A DNA stretch of 64,000 bases from Luoshenia tenuis. Lineage in GTDB: Bacteria; Bacillota; Clostridia; Christensenellales; GCA-900066905. Under the pieces are notes generated by a model. The model did no database searches. It was not told the DNA's origin and was given only the letters and a program-made list of their open reading frames with translations. Below, in pieces: positions 35,348 to 44,667 of the stretch. The translations under genes were made by a program, and so were the position numbers. Each line of letters starts with the position of its first letter. The first letter of the stretch is position 1. The stretch lies in the NCBI RefSeq assembly GCF_014384745.1, contig NZ_JACRSO010000004.1:124001-188000 (forward strand), read 5' to 3'.

Positions 35348-35734
35348 CTATATGATGTTTTCGATCAGCGGGGCCGTGCGCACCGGCATGTGCTCGATCA
35401 TGGCCGCCAGCGCCGCCAGTTCCGCGCCCAATTCGTCTAAGGATTGGTCGCTCTTGGCCATGGCCGCGGCCCGGGCAAAGCTCCCCGTGATCGTGTCCAG
35501 CTCTCCGTGGTCGCACGTCAGCTCCCAACCGTGGCGTATCTCCTGCCAGCGGGCCTGCGCCTCGTCGATCCTGGCCTTAGCGCTGGCGTGGTCTCCCCCG
35601 TCAATGGCGGTGATCGCCCCATCCACCAGGCCCAGCAGCTCGTCCGCGTCGCTTTTGATGCCCAGGTAGGAAAACAGGCTCAGCCCCAAAAACAGCACCA
35701 GCGCCACCGCAATGCAGATCTCCTTGGTCTTCAT
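35348..35734 (-). CDS. DUF4363-family membrane-anchored protein
   Basis: Protein of 128 residues with one N-terminal membrane anchor (about 7-26) and an extracytoplasmic helical part. The pattern of an anchor, then a WQEIRHGWELTCDHGELD segment, is that of DUF4363 proteins, which in Bacillota are usually encoded next to DUF421. It overlaps the upstream DUF421 gene by ATGA (35731-35734). Function unknown; the context suggests a partner of the membrane protein. Confidence 0.8.
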   Translation of the reverse strand: MKTKEICIAVALVLFLGLSLFSYLGIKSDADELLGLVDGAITAIDGGDHASAKARIDEAQARWQEIRHGWELTCDHGELDTITGSFARAAAMAKSDQSLDELGAELAALAAMIEHMPVRTAPLIENII

Positions 35735-36435
35735 ACCGCACCCCTCCTTTTGCGCTTGCCCTTTTCCCGGGCCTGAAACTGCATCTGCCCGCTGGTGTTA
35801 TCCAACAGCAGGTACAGCACGTCCTCCGGCCCGTGCAGGCCCTGGGCGCGCACCTTCTCGGTCAGCCACTTTTCATCCTTGCCCGCCTTTTGCAGGTTCA
35901 TCCGGTTGACTTTTCCATCCAAAATCAGCGTGTAGGGCAGGGATGCGGGCTGGACGGCGATGTTCAGGTCGCTGGGCGTGGCCGGCCGCTTGTCGGCCGA
36001 TTGCAGCACGCTGAGCATGCCGCTGGGCTCCAGCACCGCCGCGTCCACCTCGCTGATGTCGGTCACGCCGTTTTGGCGCAGCTGCTCGAGCAGGTCGTTC
36101 AGCGTGCAGGTCTGGCGGCTGAGCTCCCGCTCGTCGATCTTGCCGTGGTAGATCAATATGGCGGGCCGCCCGCAGATCAGCGCGCGGGCCTTCTCGCTCT
36201 TTAAAAGGATAAAACTGATGACCTGGTGGATGACCAGCAGCGCCAGTATGGGCGCCAGTCCGTAAATCAGGGGGATGTCCACATCGCTCATGGGCGTGGC
36301 GGCCAGGTCGGCCAGCAGCAGGGCCAGCACCAGTTCAAAGGGCTGCAGCTGCCCCAGCTGGCGCTTGCCCATCACGCGGATGACCACGATCAGCGCCACA
36401 TACAGGATCAGGGCGCGTATAAATACGGTAAGCAT
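35731..36435 (-). CDS. DUF421 (YetF-type) membrane protein
   Basis: Protein of 234 residues. Three N-terminal membrane helices (about 4-22, 33-50 and 58-78) with the family hallmark VMGKRQLGQLQPFELVLALLL-like block at about 22-40, followed by two small alpha/beta cytoplasmic domains (GRPAILIYHGKID..., then LILDGKVNRMNLQKAGKDEKWL). Function not established for the family. First gene of a two-gene operon; GGAAGGAAGG precedes its ATG. Confidence 0.88.
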   Translation of the reverse strand: MLTVFIRALILYVALIVVIRVMGKRQLGQLQPFELVLALLLADLAATPMSDVDIPLIYGLAPILALLVIHQVISFILLKSEKARALICGRPAILIYHGKIDERELSRQTCTLNDLLEQLRQNGVTDISEVDAAVLEPSGMLSVLQSADKRPATPSDLNIAVQPASLPYTLILDGKVNRMNLQKAGKDEKWLTEKVRAQGLHGPEDVLYLLLDNTSGQMQFQAREKGKRKRRGAV

Positions 36436-37643
36436 GGCTTTTCCTTCCTTCCATTAGGCATTCGTTTTTTATTGTTGACCGCCGCCCCGCAAAACATACC
36501 TGTCCGCTCGTCCAAACAATGTTTTAAAAGTTAATTGACGAACGCGCACTGCCATGCTATGCTGTGCCTGTGGCCCTGTTTAGGCACATATCAGGGGGGA
36601 TCAATCGCCCTGTATGCCTGTCATTCCGAGCGTAGCGAAGAATCTCGCGCGCCAGCAGTCGGCCAAGGCAGCACCACCTGCGCACCGCCGCCCAGCACAC
36701 CTTCTCGCCTCCCTCTGATGAGGGAGGTGGCGCTCGCAGCCTGCCGGAGGGAGAGATTCCCTCAACCGCCCGCTGCCCACTGTCATTCAGCGCGAGGCCG
36801 CAGGCCGAGCGAAGAACCTCGTGCGCCAGTAGTCGGCCTCGCTTTACCGTACCCACCCGCGCAAAGAACCTCGCGCGCCAGCAGTCGGCTTCGCCTTACC
36901 GTGTCCGCCAACGCGAACAACCTCTAGCGTGAGCAATCGGCCAAGGCAGCACCACCCGCGCACCGCCGCCCAGCACACCTTCTCGCCTCCCTCTACCAAG
37001 GGAGGTGGCGCTCGCAGCCTGCCGGAGGGAGAGATTCTCTCAACCGCCCGCCGCGCCCTGTCATTCAGCGCGAGGCCGCAGGCCGAGCGAGGAATCTCAC
37101 GCGCCGGCTGTTGGCCAAAGCAGAACCGGCAGCACCACCCGCACCCTGCCGCCCAGCTAACCTTCTCGCCTCCCTCTGATGAGGGAGGTGGCGGGCGCAG
37201 CCTGCCGAAGGGAGAGATTCCCTCAACCGCCCGCCGCGCCCTGTCATTCAGCGCGAGGCCGCAGGCCGAGCAAAGAACCTCCCGCGCCAGCTGTCGGCCA
37301 AGGCAGCACCACCCGCGCACCGCCGCCCAGCTAACCTTCTCGCCTCCCTCTGACGAGGGAGGTGGCGGGCGCAGCCTGCCGGAGGGAGAGATTCCCTCAA
37401 CCGCCCGCTGCCCCCTGTCATTCAGCGCGAGGCCGCAGGCCGAGCGAAGAACCTCCCGCGCCAGCTGTCGGCCTCGCCTTACCGTTCCCGCCGTACCGAA
37501 GAACCTCACGCGCAAGCTGTTGGCCAAGGCAGCACCACCCGCGCACTGCCCGCGCGGCCATTCCCAACACCGGTAAAGCGCCTTCCAGCGCTTTTCACCC
37601 ATACAATACCCATCAGACTTAAATTTAAAAGGGGGAAAATTTT
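36436..37643 (+). repeat. Repeat region upstream of the dehydrogenase operon
   Basis: After about 180 bp of unique sequence that should hold the DUF421 promoter, the rest is repeats: family A copies at 36708-36755, 36986-37033, 37169-37216 and 37343-37390, each followed by GATTC and a B-like segment with GTCATTCAGCGCGAGG. The unit is about 175-280 bp. Only the last 60 bp (37585-37643) look like a normal promoter and leader. Confidence 0.85.
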
Positions 37644-38696
37644 ATGCAAAAAGATATGTTAGCCGCCTATACCGTGGATAACCGCCAGATGGAGCTGCGC
37701 CGCATCCCCGTGCCCCAGCCCGGCCCGGGCGAGCTGCTCATCCGCATCCGCCACGTGGGGGTTTGCGGCAGCGACCTGCACGCCTTCATGGCCGAGGGCG
37801 CGCGCTACAAGGCCCTGCCCCAGGGCGGGTTCATCCTGGGCCACGAGGGCGCGGGTGAGGTGGTCGCCTTAGGCGAAGGGGTGCAGGGCTTTGCCGTGGG
37901 GGACAAGGTGGCCCTGGAGCCGGGCAGCACCTGCGGCAAGTGCGAGTTTTGCAAGCGCGGCCTTTATAACCTGTGCCCCGACGTGCAGTTCCTCTCGGTC
38001 TGCGGCCAGCGCGACGGGGTGCTGCGCGAGTACGCCAGCCACCCGGTGGACCTGTGCTTTAAGCTGCCCGAGAATATGGATACCCTCCAGGGCGCGCTGA
38101 TCGAGCCGGTGGCCGTGGGCATGCACGCCGCCTCCCTGTCCGGGGCGGGCCTGGGGATGGACGCGGTGATCTTCGGCGCCGGCTGCATTGGGCTTATGAC
38201 CCTGCTGGCCTTAAAGGCCCGGGGCGTGGGGCGCATCGCCGTGTGCGACGTGGCCGACATCCGCCTGCAAAAGGCCAAAGAGCTGGGCGCGGCGCTGACC
38301 ATCAACTCCGCCCGGGAGGATGCGGTTTCCGCCATCCAAGACTTTACCGCCGGCCGGGGCGCGGACGTGGTGTTTGACGCCTCGGGCAACCCCGCCGCCA
38401 TCGGGCTGACCCAAAAGGCGGCCAAGAGCGCGGGCACCATCGTGCTGGTAGGCAATCCCTCCGGCGCCATGCCCGACAGCTTCGACCTGCAGGATTTCGT
38501 CAACCGCGAGCTCACCCTTCGCGGCGTGTTCCGCTACCGCAACATCTACCCCACCGCCATCGCGGCGGTCGCAGCGGGCATCCTGCCGGTGCAAAAGGTG
38601 GCCGACCGTATCTATCCCTTTGCCCAGACCCAGCAGGCCTTTGACGAGAGCATCGACAACAAGGCCGCCATCGTCAAGGCCGTCATCGCCCTGTAA
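37644..38696 (+). CDS. Zinc-dependent medium-chain dehydrogenase (polyol/threonine type)
   Basis: NAD(P)-dependent dehydrogenase of 350 residues related to sorbitol and threonine dehydrogenases. Catalytic zinc ligands Cys41, His67 and Glu68 (GVCGSDLHAF, LGHEGAGEV); structural zinc cysteines 97, 100, 103 and 111; nucleotide fold VIFGAGCIGL at about 174-183. The start has AAGGGGG at 8 nt. First gene of a three-gene operon with two TIM-barrel isomerases, pointing to oxidation of a polyol or sugar followed by isomerisation. Exact substrate unknown. Confidence 0.92.
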   Translation: MQKDMLAAYTVDNRQMELRRIPVPQPGPGELLIRIRHVGVCGSDLHAFMAEGARYKALPQGGFILGHEGAGEVVALGEGVQGFAVGDKVALEPGSTCGKCEFCKRGLYNLCPDVQFLSVCGQRDGVLREYASHPVDLCFKLPENMDTLQGALIEPVAVGMHAASLSGAGLGMDAVIFGAGCIGLMTLLALKARGVGRIAVCDVADIRLQKAKELGAALTINSAREDAVSAIQDFTAGRGADVVFDASGNPAAIGLTQKAAKSAGTIVLVGNPSGAMPDSFDLQDFVNRELTLRGVFRYRNIYPTAIAAVAAGILPVQKVADRIYPFAQTQQAFDESIDNKAAIVKAVIAL

Positions 38697-38755
38697 GCTT
38701 TTTACCCGCGCCCCATCCGCGCGGCGCGTTCCATTGCATGATGAGGAGGAAGAAT

Positions 38756-39604
38756 ATGGAACTGGGATTTTTCAGCCCCGAAATTTCCGGCCAGAACGTC
38801 GAAGAAGTCTTTGCCAAAGCCCGCGCCCTGGGCTTTACCCAGGTGCAGTACGATTTTGATACCTCCCACGGCGAGGAGATGCCCGCCGGCTTTGGCCCCG
38901 GCGAGCTTGCGCGGGTGGCCCAGGCCGCCCGCGATAACGGCATCTCCATTGCAGCCGTCAACGGCACCTTTAATATGGTGGATAGCGACCCGGAACGCCT
39001 GGAGGCCTACATCCGCCGCTTTACCGTCATCGCGCAGGCCTGCGCCTATTTCGGCTGCAAAATCGTCACCCTTTGCACCGGCTCCAAAAGCCCGGAGGGC
39101 ATGTGGCGCTATTCGCCCGCCACCGCCGAGGAGCCGGTATTTCAGCAGCTGCTCGCCACCACCCGGCGCATCCTGCCCGTGGCCGAAAGCTACGGCCTCA
39201 CCCTGGGCGTGGAGACCGAGGCCAGCAACGTGGTGTTTACCGCCCGGCGCACCCGCCGGTATTTGGATGAGATCGCCAGCCCCCATCTTAAGGTGATTAT
39301 GGATTGCGCCAACCTCTTCCCCGCCGGCACCGCCCGCCGGGAGAACGTGGCCGCCACCATCGGCGAGGCCTTCTCCCTGCTGGGCGGGGACATCGTGCTG
39401 GCCCACGGCAAGGACGTGGCCGAGGGGGACGCGGTGCACTTTGCCTCGCCCGGCATGGGCATTGTGGATTACGACCTGTACTTTGACCTGCTCAAGAAGA
39501 TCGGCTACGCCGGCCCGCTCATCCTGCACGGCGTGCACGACCCGGCGGATTTCGCCCCGTCGATCGCCATCATGCGGGAAAAACTGCTGGCCGCCGGCCT
39601 GTAA
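38756..39604 (+). CDS. Sugar phosphate isomerase/epimerase (TIM barrel)
   Basis: Protein of 282 residues of the AP-endonuclease-2-like TIM-barrel family used by sugar and inositol isomerases. Likely metal ligands are Glu in GVETEASN, Asp in VIMDCANLF, His in LAHGKDV and Glu or His near the end (LILHGVHDP). The ATG at 38756 follows AGGAGG at 6 nt. It lies 59 bp after the dehydrogenase and 18 bp before a second isomerase. Cytoplasmic. Confidence 0.9.
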   Translation: MELGFFSPEISGQNVEEVFAKARALGFTQVQYDFDTSHGEEMPAGFGPGELARVAQAARDNGISIAAVNGTFNMVDSDPERLEAYIRRFTVIAQACAYFGCKIVTLCTGSKSPEGMWRYSPATAEEPVFQQLLATTRRILPVAESYGLTLGVETEASNVVFTARRTRRYLDEIASPHLKVIMDCANLFPAGTARRENVAATIGEAFSLLGGDIVLAHGKDVAEGDAVHFASPGMGIVDYDLYFDLLKKIGYAGPLILHGVHDPADFAPSIAIMREKLLAAGL

Positions 39605-39622
39605 GAAAAGGAGGATCAGCCC

Positions 39623-40513
39623 ATGTATACGGTATTTGACCCGGGCCACTGCGGCGTTTCCGCCAGCGTGTACGAGATCGCGCCGCTGGCCGTAAAGTAC
39701 GGCATCGGCGGGGTAGCCGTGCCCCAGAACCTGCTGGAGGACCCCAAAGCCGGCGTGGCGGCGGCGGACTTTATCTTTGACCATGGCCTGCGCTGGAGCC
39801 TGCTGCCCACCCCGGCCGACTTTTTTACCGAGAGCGTGACCGATGCGGCGTTTGATTCCGCCCTGGAGCACTTCAAGCGCTGGGCAGACGCGGGCGAGAA
39901 GATGGGCGTGCGCTACTGCTATAACCACGTGTGGAACGGCAGCAACGCCCGCAAGTCCGAGGCCCAGTTTGAGTGGGTGCTGCGCCGCCTGCGCCGCATT
40001 TGGAAGGTGGCCGACGACCACGGCCTACACTACGGCATGGAGTTTTTAGGGCCCTGCCCGCTGCAGCGCAGCTTCCGCTACCCGTTTTTTAACAGCCTCT
40101 CGGGCATTTTGGCCCTGGCGGACGCGGTCAGCCCCCGCTGTGGCTTTCTGTTTGATACCTACCACTGGTACACCGGCAGCTATCAGCGCGTGGACGAGGC
40201 CTATCTGGCCGCCGCCCAGGTGGATCGCATGGTCAACTTCCACCTAAACGACGGGGTGCCCGGCCGCACCCGCACCCAGCAGGAGGATCTGGAGCGCCAG
40301 CTGCCGCTCACCTCCGGCATCATCGACGCGGCCCTGCCCTACCGCCTCTTTGAGCGGGCGGGCTACGCCGGCCCCGTATTGTGCGAGCCGCTGCGCCCCT
40401 GGCAGCAAAACGCCGAGGGCCGCTCGCTGGAGCAGACCATGGCCCAGGTAGCCGCCGCCTATGAGCGGGTGCGCCAAGCCGCCCAAACGCCCCCCGCCCA
40501 GGCCGCGCGCTAA
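39623..40513 (+). CDS. Sugar phosphate isomerase/epimerase (TIM barrel)
   Basis: Protein of 296 residues of the same superfamily as its neighbour but not a close duplicate. Metal-site candidates are Glu in YGMEFLGP, Asp and His in LFDTYHWY, and His in VNFHLNDG, with a terminal Glu in LCEPLRPW. AAGGAGG is upstream. Last gene of the operon, followed by a strong terminator. Two different isomerases beside one dehydrogenase resembles inositol-type catabolic sets, but no iolC, iolD or iolG-like gene is here. Confidence 0.88.
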   Translation: MYTVFDPGHCGVSASVYEIAPLAVKYGIGGVAVPQNLLEDPKAGVAAADFIFDHGLRWSLLPTPADFFTESVTDAAFDSALEHFKRWADAGEKMGVRYCYNHVWNGSNARKSEAQFEWVLRRLRRIWKVADDHGLHYGMEFLGPCPLQRSFRYPFFNSLSGILALADAVSPRCGFLFDTYHWYTGSYQRVDEAYLAAAQVDRMVNFHLNDGVPGRTRTQQEDLERQLPLTSGIIDAALPYRLFERAGYAGPVLCEPLRPWQQNAEGRSLEQTMAQVAAAYERVRQAAQTPPAQAAR

Positions 40514-40528
40514 GGCCAAACATTCAAG

Positions 40529-40555
40529 GGACGCCCTGCCAGGGCGTCCTTTTTT
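40529..40555 (+). terminator. Terminator of the dehydrogenase-isomerase operon
   Basis: GGACGCCCT pairs with AGGGCGTCC around GCC, followed by six T residues. Confidence 0.93.
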
Positions 40556-41851
40556 ACGCTGCCCCTCTAAGGGACTATCGCCCCTTTAACCGCTCTTGAC
40601 TTTCGCGTCTCCCGGCCTTTTCGCCCCCATCCGCTCCTTCTCTGTCATTCCGAGGGGCTATCGCCCCCTTATCCGCTCCTATTTTTCTGCGTTCTCTGTC
40701 TCCCCCGCCCGCCATCCGCTTTCCCCCCTTGTCACTCCGCGGGCTGCCGCCCTTTAACCGCTCTTGGCTTTCGCGTCTCCCGGCCTTTTCGCCCACCATC
40801 TGCTTCTCCTCCCTGCCCCGCCAAGGAGCTGCCGCCTCTTTAACCGCTCTAACCTGCCCTCACCTGTCCCGTCTCTCTGCCTACCACCTACTTTTTCTCC
40901 TGTCATTCCGAGCGGCGCGAGGAATCTCTTTACAACCACTTGCCCCTGCTTTACACCTCTTGCATAGTTCAAGTGCCCCGCACCTCCCCACCTTGGCAAT
41001 TCCGCCCTCACCGCCTCCCCTTCCGCCTGTCCTGGCGTCTTTGTGAACATGCGCCGCTTTCCTGCCGTCACAAGAGATTCTTCGCTCCAGCTTCGCTTCC
41101 GCTCTGAATGACAAAAGCTGCACTATCTTCGTCCAACCTTTGCGGTCTGCCCTCCCCGCCTCGCCTTCCATATTCTCAAACGCCCCCGCCCCCCCATCCG
41201 CTCCTTCTCTGTCATTCCGAGCAGCGCGAGGAATCTCTTTGCAACCGCTTGCCCCTGCCTTGCCCTCTTGCATAGGTCAAGTGCCCCGCACCTCCCCACC
41301 TTAACAATTCCTCCTGCGTTCTCGCCTCCCTCATTCGAGGGAGTCCCCGCCCCGGGGCTGTCGCCCTTTTATCCGCTCTAACCTATCCACATTGCCAAAC
41401 GTTCCCGCCCGCCATCCGCTTCCCCCCCCTTGTCACTCCGCGGGCTGCCGCCCTTTAACCGCTCTTGGCTTTCGCGTCTCTCGGCCTTTTCCCCCGCCAT
41501 CCGCTCCTTCTCTGTCATTCCGAGCAGCGCGAGGAATCTCTTGACAACCGCTTACCCCTGCCTTGCCCTCTTGCGCAGGTCAAGTGCCCACACCTCCCTA
41601 CCTTGGCAATTCCGCCTGCGTTCTCGCCTCCCTCGAATGAGGGAGGTGGCGCACCCACCGGGTGCGCCGGAGGGAGTCCCCGCCCCGGGGCTATCGCTCC
41701 TTAAACGTTTTAATCTGCTCATGTTGCCAAAACTCCTTCCGCCCGCCATCCGCTTTCCCCCTTGTCACTCCGCGGGCTATCGCCCCCTTATCCGCTCCTA
41801 TTTTTCTGCGTTCTCCGTCTCCCCCACCCGCCCTCCTGCGCGCGCCTCTCC
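40556..41851 (+). repeat. Repeat region between operon and DUF6199 gene
   Basis: No gene in 1.3 kb. Five or more GGGCT-N-GCCC hairpin units with CCGCTC, B left halves at about 41210 and 41515, a B-like element from 40900 to 41113 with a foreign middle, a half family A copy at 41325-41343 (first hairpin only) and a full A copy at 41627-41676. The segment 40735-40800 recurs almost exactly at 41434-41495. Confidence 0.85.
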
Positions 41852-41885
41852 ACAGAAAAAGGCAGGGCCTCAAAGCCCTGCCTTT
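41852..41885 (-). terminator. Terminator after the DUF6199 gene
   Basis: AAAGGCAGGGC pairs with GCCCTGCCTTT, followed by TTCTGTG on the transcript. Confidence 0.85.
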
Positions 41886-41913
41886 ATCCTGTCCTTCTCG
41901 CCTATCCCTTTTT

Positions 41914-42159
41914 CTACATCATCCCAAACCGCAAAAACGCCCCGATGTCGTAGCGGTTCATGTACAAAAACCACGCGACGCCCGCCAGCCCAGCGATCAG
42001 CGCCAGCGCGCCCACCACCCGCACCAGTTTAAAGTGCGCCTCGGGCGGCTTGGCGGGCGGGTAGAACCGCCAGCTGGAAGCCAGCCCCCACATCAAACGG
42101 GGCCGCAGCAGCATCACAAACCCCAAAAGCACCATCGGTCCGCCGATCAGCAGCATCAT
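41914..42159 (-). CDS. Small two-helix membrane protein (DUF6199-like)
   Basis: Protein of 81 residues with two membrane helices (about 3-20 and 47-66) and the block RPRLMWGLASSWRFYPPAKPPEAH-like between them, matching the short LMWxLxxSWRF membrane proteins common in Clostridia. The ATG at 42159 has AAGGAGG at about 8 nt; the frame extends upstream to 42246 but over the ribosome binding site. Function unknown. Confidence 0.75.
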   Translation of the reverse strand: MMLLIGGPMVLLGFVMLLRPRLMWGLASSWRFYPPAKPPEAHFKLVRVVGALALIAGLAGVAWFLYMNRYDIGAFLRFGMM

Positions 42160-42260
42160 AAACCCGCCCTCCTTTTCGTCCTCTTTAGCTTTAGTATAGC
42201 GCCCCGCCCTGCGCATTGAAAGCCCTTTGGGCGACATTTGGGGCAAAAGGTCACCCTTTT

Positions 42261-42806
42261 TTATTTTTCCGCCTCGGACAGCGCCTCAAATTCCTCCCGG
42301 GTGATGCGCCAGGCATCGTGAGGCATGTCGGTATTGTAATAATGCTTGATAAAACGCCGCACCGGCGCCATGCCGTTGCGCCGGGCCACCGCCTGGGAGG
42401 CCAGGTTGCTGTCCCGGATGATGGAATAAACCGCCCCCGCCCCCAGCGTCTCAAAGGCATACGCCCGCAAAGCCCTGGCCGCCTCGGTGGCATAGCCCTT
42501 GTGCCAGTGCCGCCGGCAGAAAAGGTAGCCGATCTCCAGCACCCTGTCCGCCTCCACGCTCTGCCAGGTCAGCCCCGCCTGGCCCAGAAACGCGCCGCTT
42601 TTCCTGTCTAGCACCGCCAGCAGCCCCAGCCCGCCCTCCTCCCGGTAGCGCCGCAGCTGGTTGCGCAGCCAGGCCTGCACCTCCTCCTCGGTGAAGGCGT
42701 GCTCATAGGCGGTCATCGCCACCGGGTCCTGCAAAATCTCCCGCAGCCCCGGCAGATCCCCCTCCTCCAGTGGACGCATGCGCGTGCGCGCGGTAATCAG
42801 TTCCAT
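42261..42806 (-). CDS. GNAT acetyltransferase of the RimJ/RimL type
   Basis: Acetyl-CoA-dependent N-acetyltransferase of 181 residues. The opening TARTRMRPLEEGDLPGL is typical of RimJ/RimL-like enzymes, the acetyl-CoA loop is RRHWHKGYATEAARAL at about 98-113, and SNLASQAVARRNGM follows the usual C-terminal pattern. Target (ribosomal protein, antibiotic or small molecule) cannot be told. AGGAG precedes the start. It points away from the superoxide dismutase gene, with 138 bp between. Confidence 0.9.
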   Translation of the reverse strand: MELITARTRMRPLEEGDLPGLREILQDPVAMTAYEHAFTEEEVQAWLRNQLRRYREEGGLGLLAVLDRKSGAFLGQAGLTWQSVEADRVLEIGYLFCRRHWHKGYATEAARALRAYAFETLGAGAVYSIIRDSNLASQAVARRNGMAPVRRFIKHYYNTDMPHDAWRITREEFEALSEAEK

Positions 42807-42944
42807 TGATGATCCTCTCCTTTGCCGTTTTTATGCCGTACTCTCCCTGGCATCCGCCGCCCCGCGAGCGCATAAGCATAGCATTGGGGGCCTCTCCCCC
42901 CGGGCCGATGTCCCCCATCTCTTCTAGGAAAGGAAGGATCATCC

Positions 42945-43598
42945 ATGCCGCGAACCTATCCCTTCGCCCCGCAAATGCTGCCCTATCCCTGCTATGGGCT
43001 GACCCCCGGCCTGCAGGCCGATGGCGTATATCTGCACCACAGCGTCCTTTACAGCGGGGATGTAACCGCCCTCAACGCCCTGCTGGCCCAATACCCGGAC
43101 GCGCAGGGCCTAACGCTGGCCGCCCTTTTGACCGATCCGCTGCCCTCTGTGCGCACGGTAGACCGCGCCCGCATCCGCCACCTGGCCGGCAGCCTTTTTA
43201 GCCACGAGCTGTACTTTGCCGGCCTCTGCCCCCAGGGCGCCGCCTCCCCCCAGGGGGCGCTGCGCGCGGCCATCCTCGCCCGGTACGGCAGCCTGGAGGC
43301 CTTTAAGTCCCTGGTGCGTCAGGCCGCTGGGGATATTCTGGGCGTGGGCTTTGTCTGGCTCAATACCGATGCCGCCGGCAACATCCACCTGGCCATCACC
43401 AACGATTACCGCACCCCGCAGCTGAATCTCTTTACCCCCGTGCTGGTGCTGGATGCCTGGGAGCACGCCTACTTCTCCCCCTATTATACAGGGCTGGATG
43501 CCTATGTGGAAAGCTGGTTTTCCCTGCTCAACTGGCGCGAGGCCGAGCGGCGCTATAACGCCGCCACCGCGGGCGGGCGCCCCTCCGGCGGGTCTTAA
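42945..43598 (+). CDS. Divergent Fe/Mn superoxide dismutase family protein
   Basis: Protein of 217 residues with the fold of Fe/Mn superoxide dismutase. The four metal ligands align as His31 (YLHHSVLY), His87 (GSLFSHELYFAGL), Asp170 and His174 (LDAWEHAYFSPY). The second-shell residues that normally follow the first ligand (HH and a Tyr in a HxxxHHxxY pattern) are not conserved; the segment reads HHSVLYSGDV. Several gut Clostridia carry such divergent copies. It may detoxify superoxide or have another role. AAGGAAGG precedes the start. Confidence 0.82.
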   Translation: MPRTYPFAPQMLPYPCYGLTPGLQADGVYLHHSVLYSGDVTALNALLAQYPDAQGLTLAALLTDPLPSVRTVDRARIRHLAGSLFSHELYFAGLCPQGAASPQGALRAAILARYGSLEAFKSLVRQAAGDILGVGFVWLNTDAAGNIHLAITNDYRTPQLNLFTPVLVLDAWEHAYFSPYYTGLDAYVESWFSLLNWREAERRYNAATAGGRPSGGS

Positions 43599-43751
43599 CA
43601 ATTTCTTCACGAATTGCATAAAATTTTTTAACAAAAAAGATGTATCCCGTTCATCATCTTTGGGTATTCTAACATTGCGACAGAGAAGCAAAGAGATACG
43701 AATGAACGACAGATAACTTTTTACAACCTACATACCCCTCTCTCAAGTTCG
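43599..43751. other. AT-rich unexplained stretch after the superoxide dismutase gene
   Basis: About 150 bp much richer in A/T than its surroundings. No frame longer than a few codons and no family A-G repeat. It could hold an unrecognised small RNA or promoter, but nothing specific is visible. Confidence 0.3.
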
Positions 43752-43778
43752 AAGGCCCCCGTCCCCCGGGGGCCTTTG
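43752..43778 (+). terminator. Hairpin terminator downstream of the superoxide dismutase gene
   Basis: AAGGCCCCC pairs with GGGGGCCTT around GTCCCCC, with a short T tract; 150 bp beyond the stop codon. Confidence 0.65.
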
Positions 43779-44667
43779 GCATGGGGTTGGAAGCCCCTTC
43801 TCCCGCTCTGCGCCTTTTCTCGTTACCTCACCCGTCTCCGTCAGCGGCTTTTGCGCGCTTTATATCTTCTTATTCAGGGCTCACGCCCTTTTTTCCGCTC
43901 CACACGTTTTGATTATCTAACCTCCCGCCCCCGCCAACTGCTTTTGCACGGCTCTCAACTTCTCATTCAGGGCTCACGCCCTTTTTTCCGCTCCACACGT
44001 TTTGATTATCTAGCCTCCCGCCCCCGCCAGCTGCTTTTGCACGGCTCTCAACTTCTCATTCAGGGCTTGCTTCCTTTTCCTCCGCCCCGCGCGAGCATCT
44101 CATCCTTGTCATTCCGAGCGCAGCGCCCGGTGAGCGTAAGGCGCGCGCAAGTGGCGTTAGCCGCGCAGCGCAAGCCCCCAGCGAACCGAGAGTTGCCGGG
44201 CCTTTGCTGTTGTTAGAACGAGTACCAAGGCCGTGCCGCCTAACGCCGCGCCAAATAGGTCAAGTTCAGCTTCCTACTAACGCATAAGATTCTTCGCTCG
44301 GCCTTTCGGCCTCCCTCTGAATGACAGAGGGGCTAAAGCCCCTTGTTCCGCTTCATACTTCTTATCATCACCCAACTCACCGCGCCCGCCATGTGCTTGA
44401 CCTCCCTGTCATTCCGAGCGCAGCGAGGAATCTCTTGAAAACCGCTCGGCTTTGCCTGCCCCGCTTCATCCTCGCTCTAGCGCCGCTCCTTGCCCTCGCG
44501 GCAAAATGCCTTACTCCGGGGCTTTTCCCCCCCTCTCTACCGTTCTTCCCTTCTTCCCATCCTCCAACCTACTACGCCCGCCAGCGGCTTTTCACCCATC
44601 TTTTCTTTCGGCCTTACACGCTTGTGGCGTTTGCGCTTTACGCTACCTTAGCGCCCGTCCGCATCTA
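43779..44667 (+). repeat. Repeat region before the Nim-like gene
   Basis: No gene. A unit of about 107 bp with GGGCTCACGCCC and CCACACGTTTTGATTATC is repeated twice (43876 and 43971) with a partial third. A family B element at 44107-44331 is expanded to about 225 bp by D-like sequence (GTGAGCGTAAGG...). A further B left half starts near 44407. Confidence 0.8.

Noticed and set aside
36700..37400. Family A copies at regular spacing considered as CRISPR or as a variable gene
   Set aside because: The spacing is uneven, the sequence between copies is also repetitive (B-like), and no coding sense is present.
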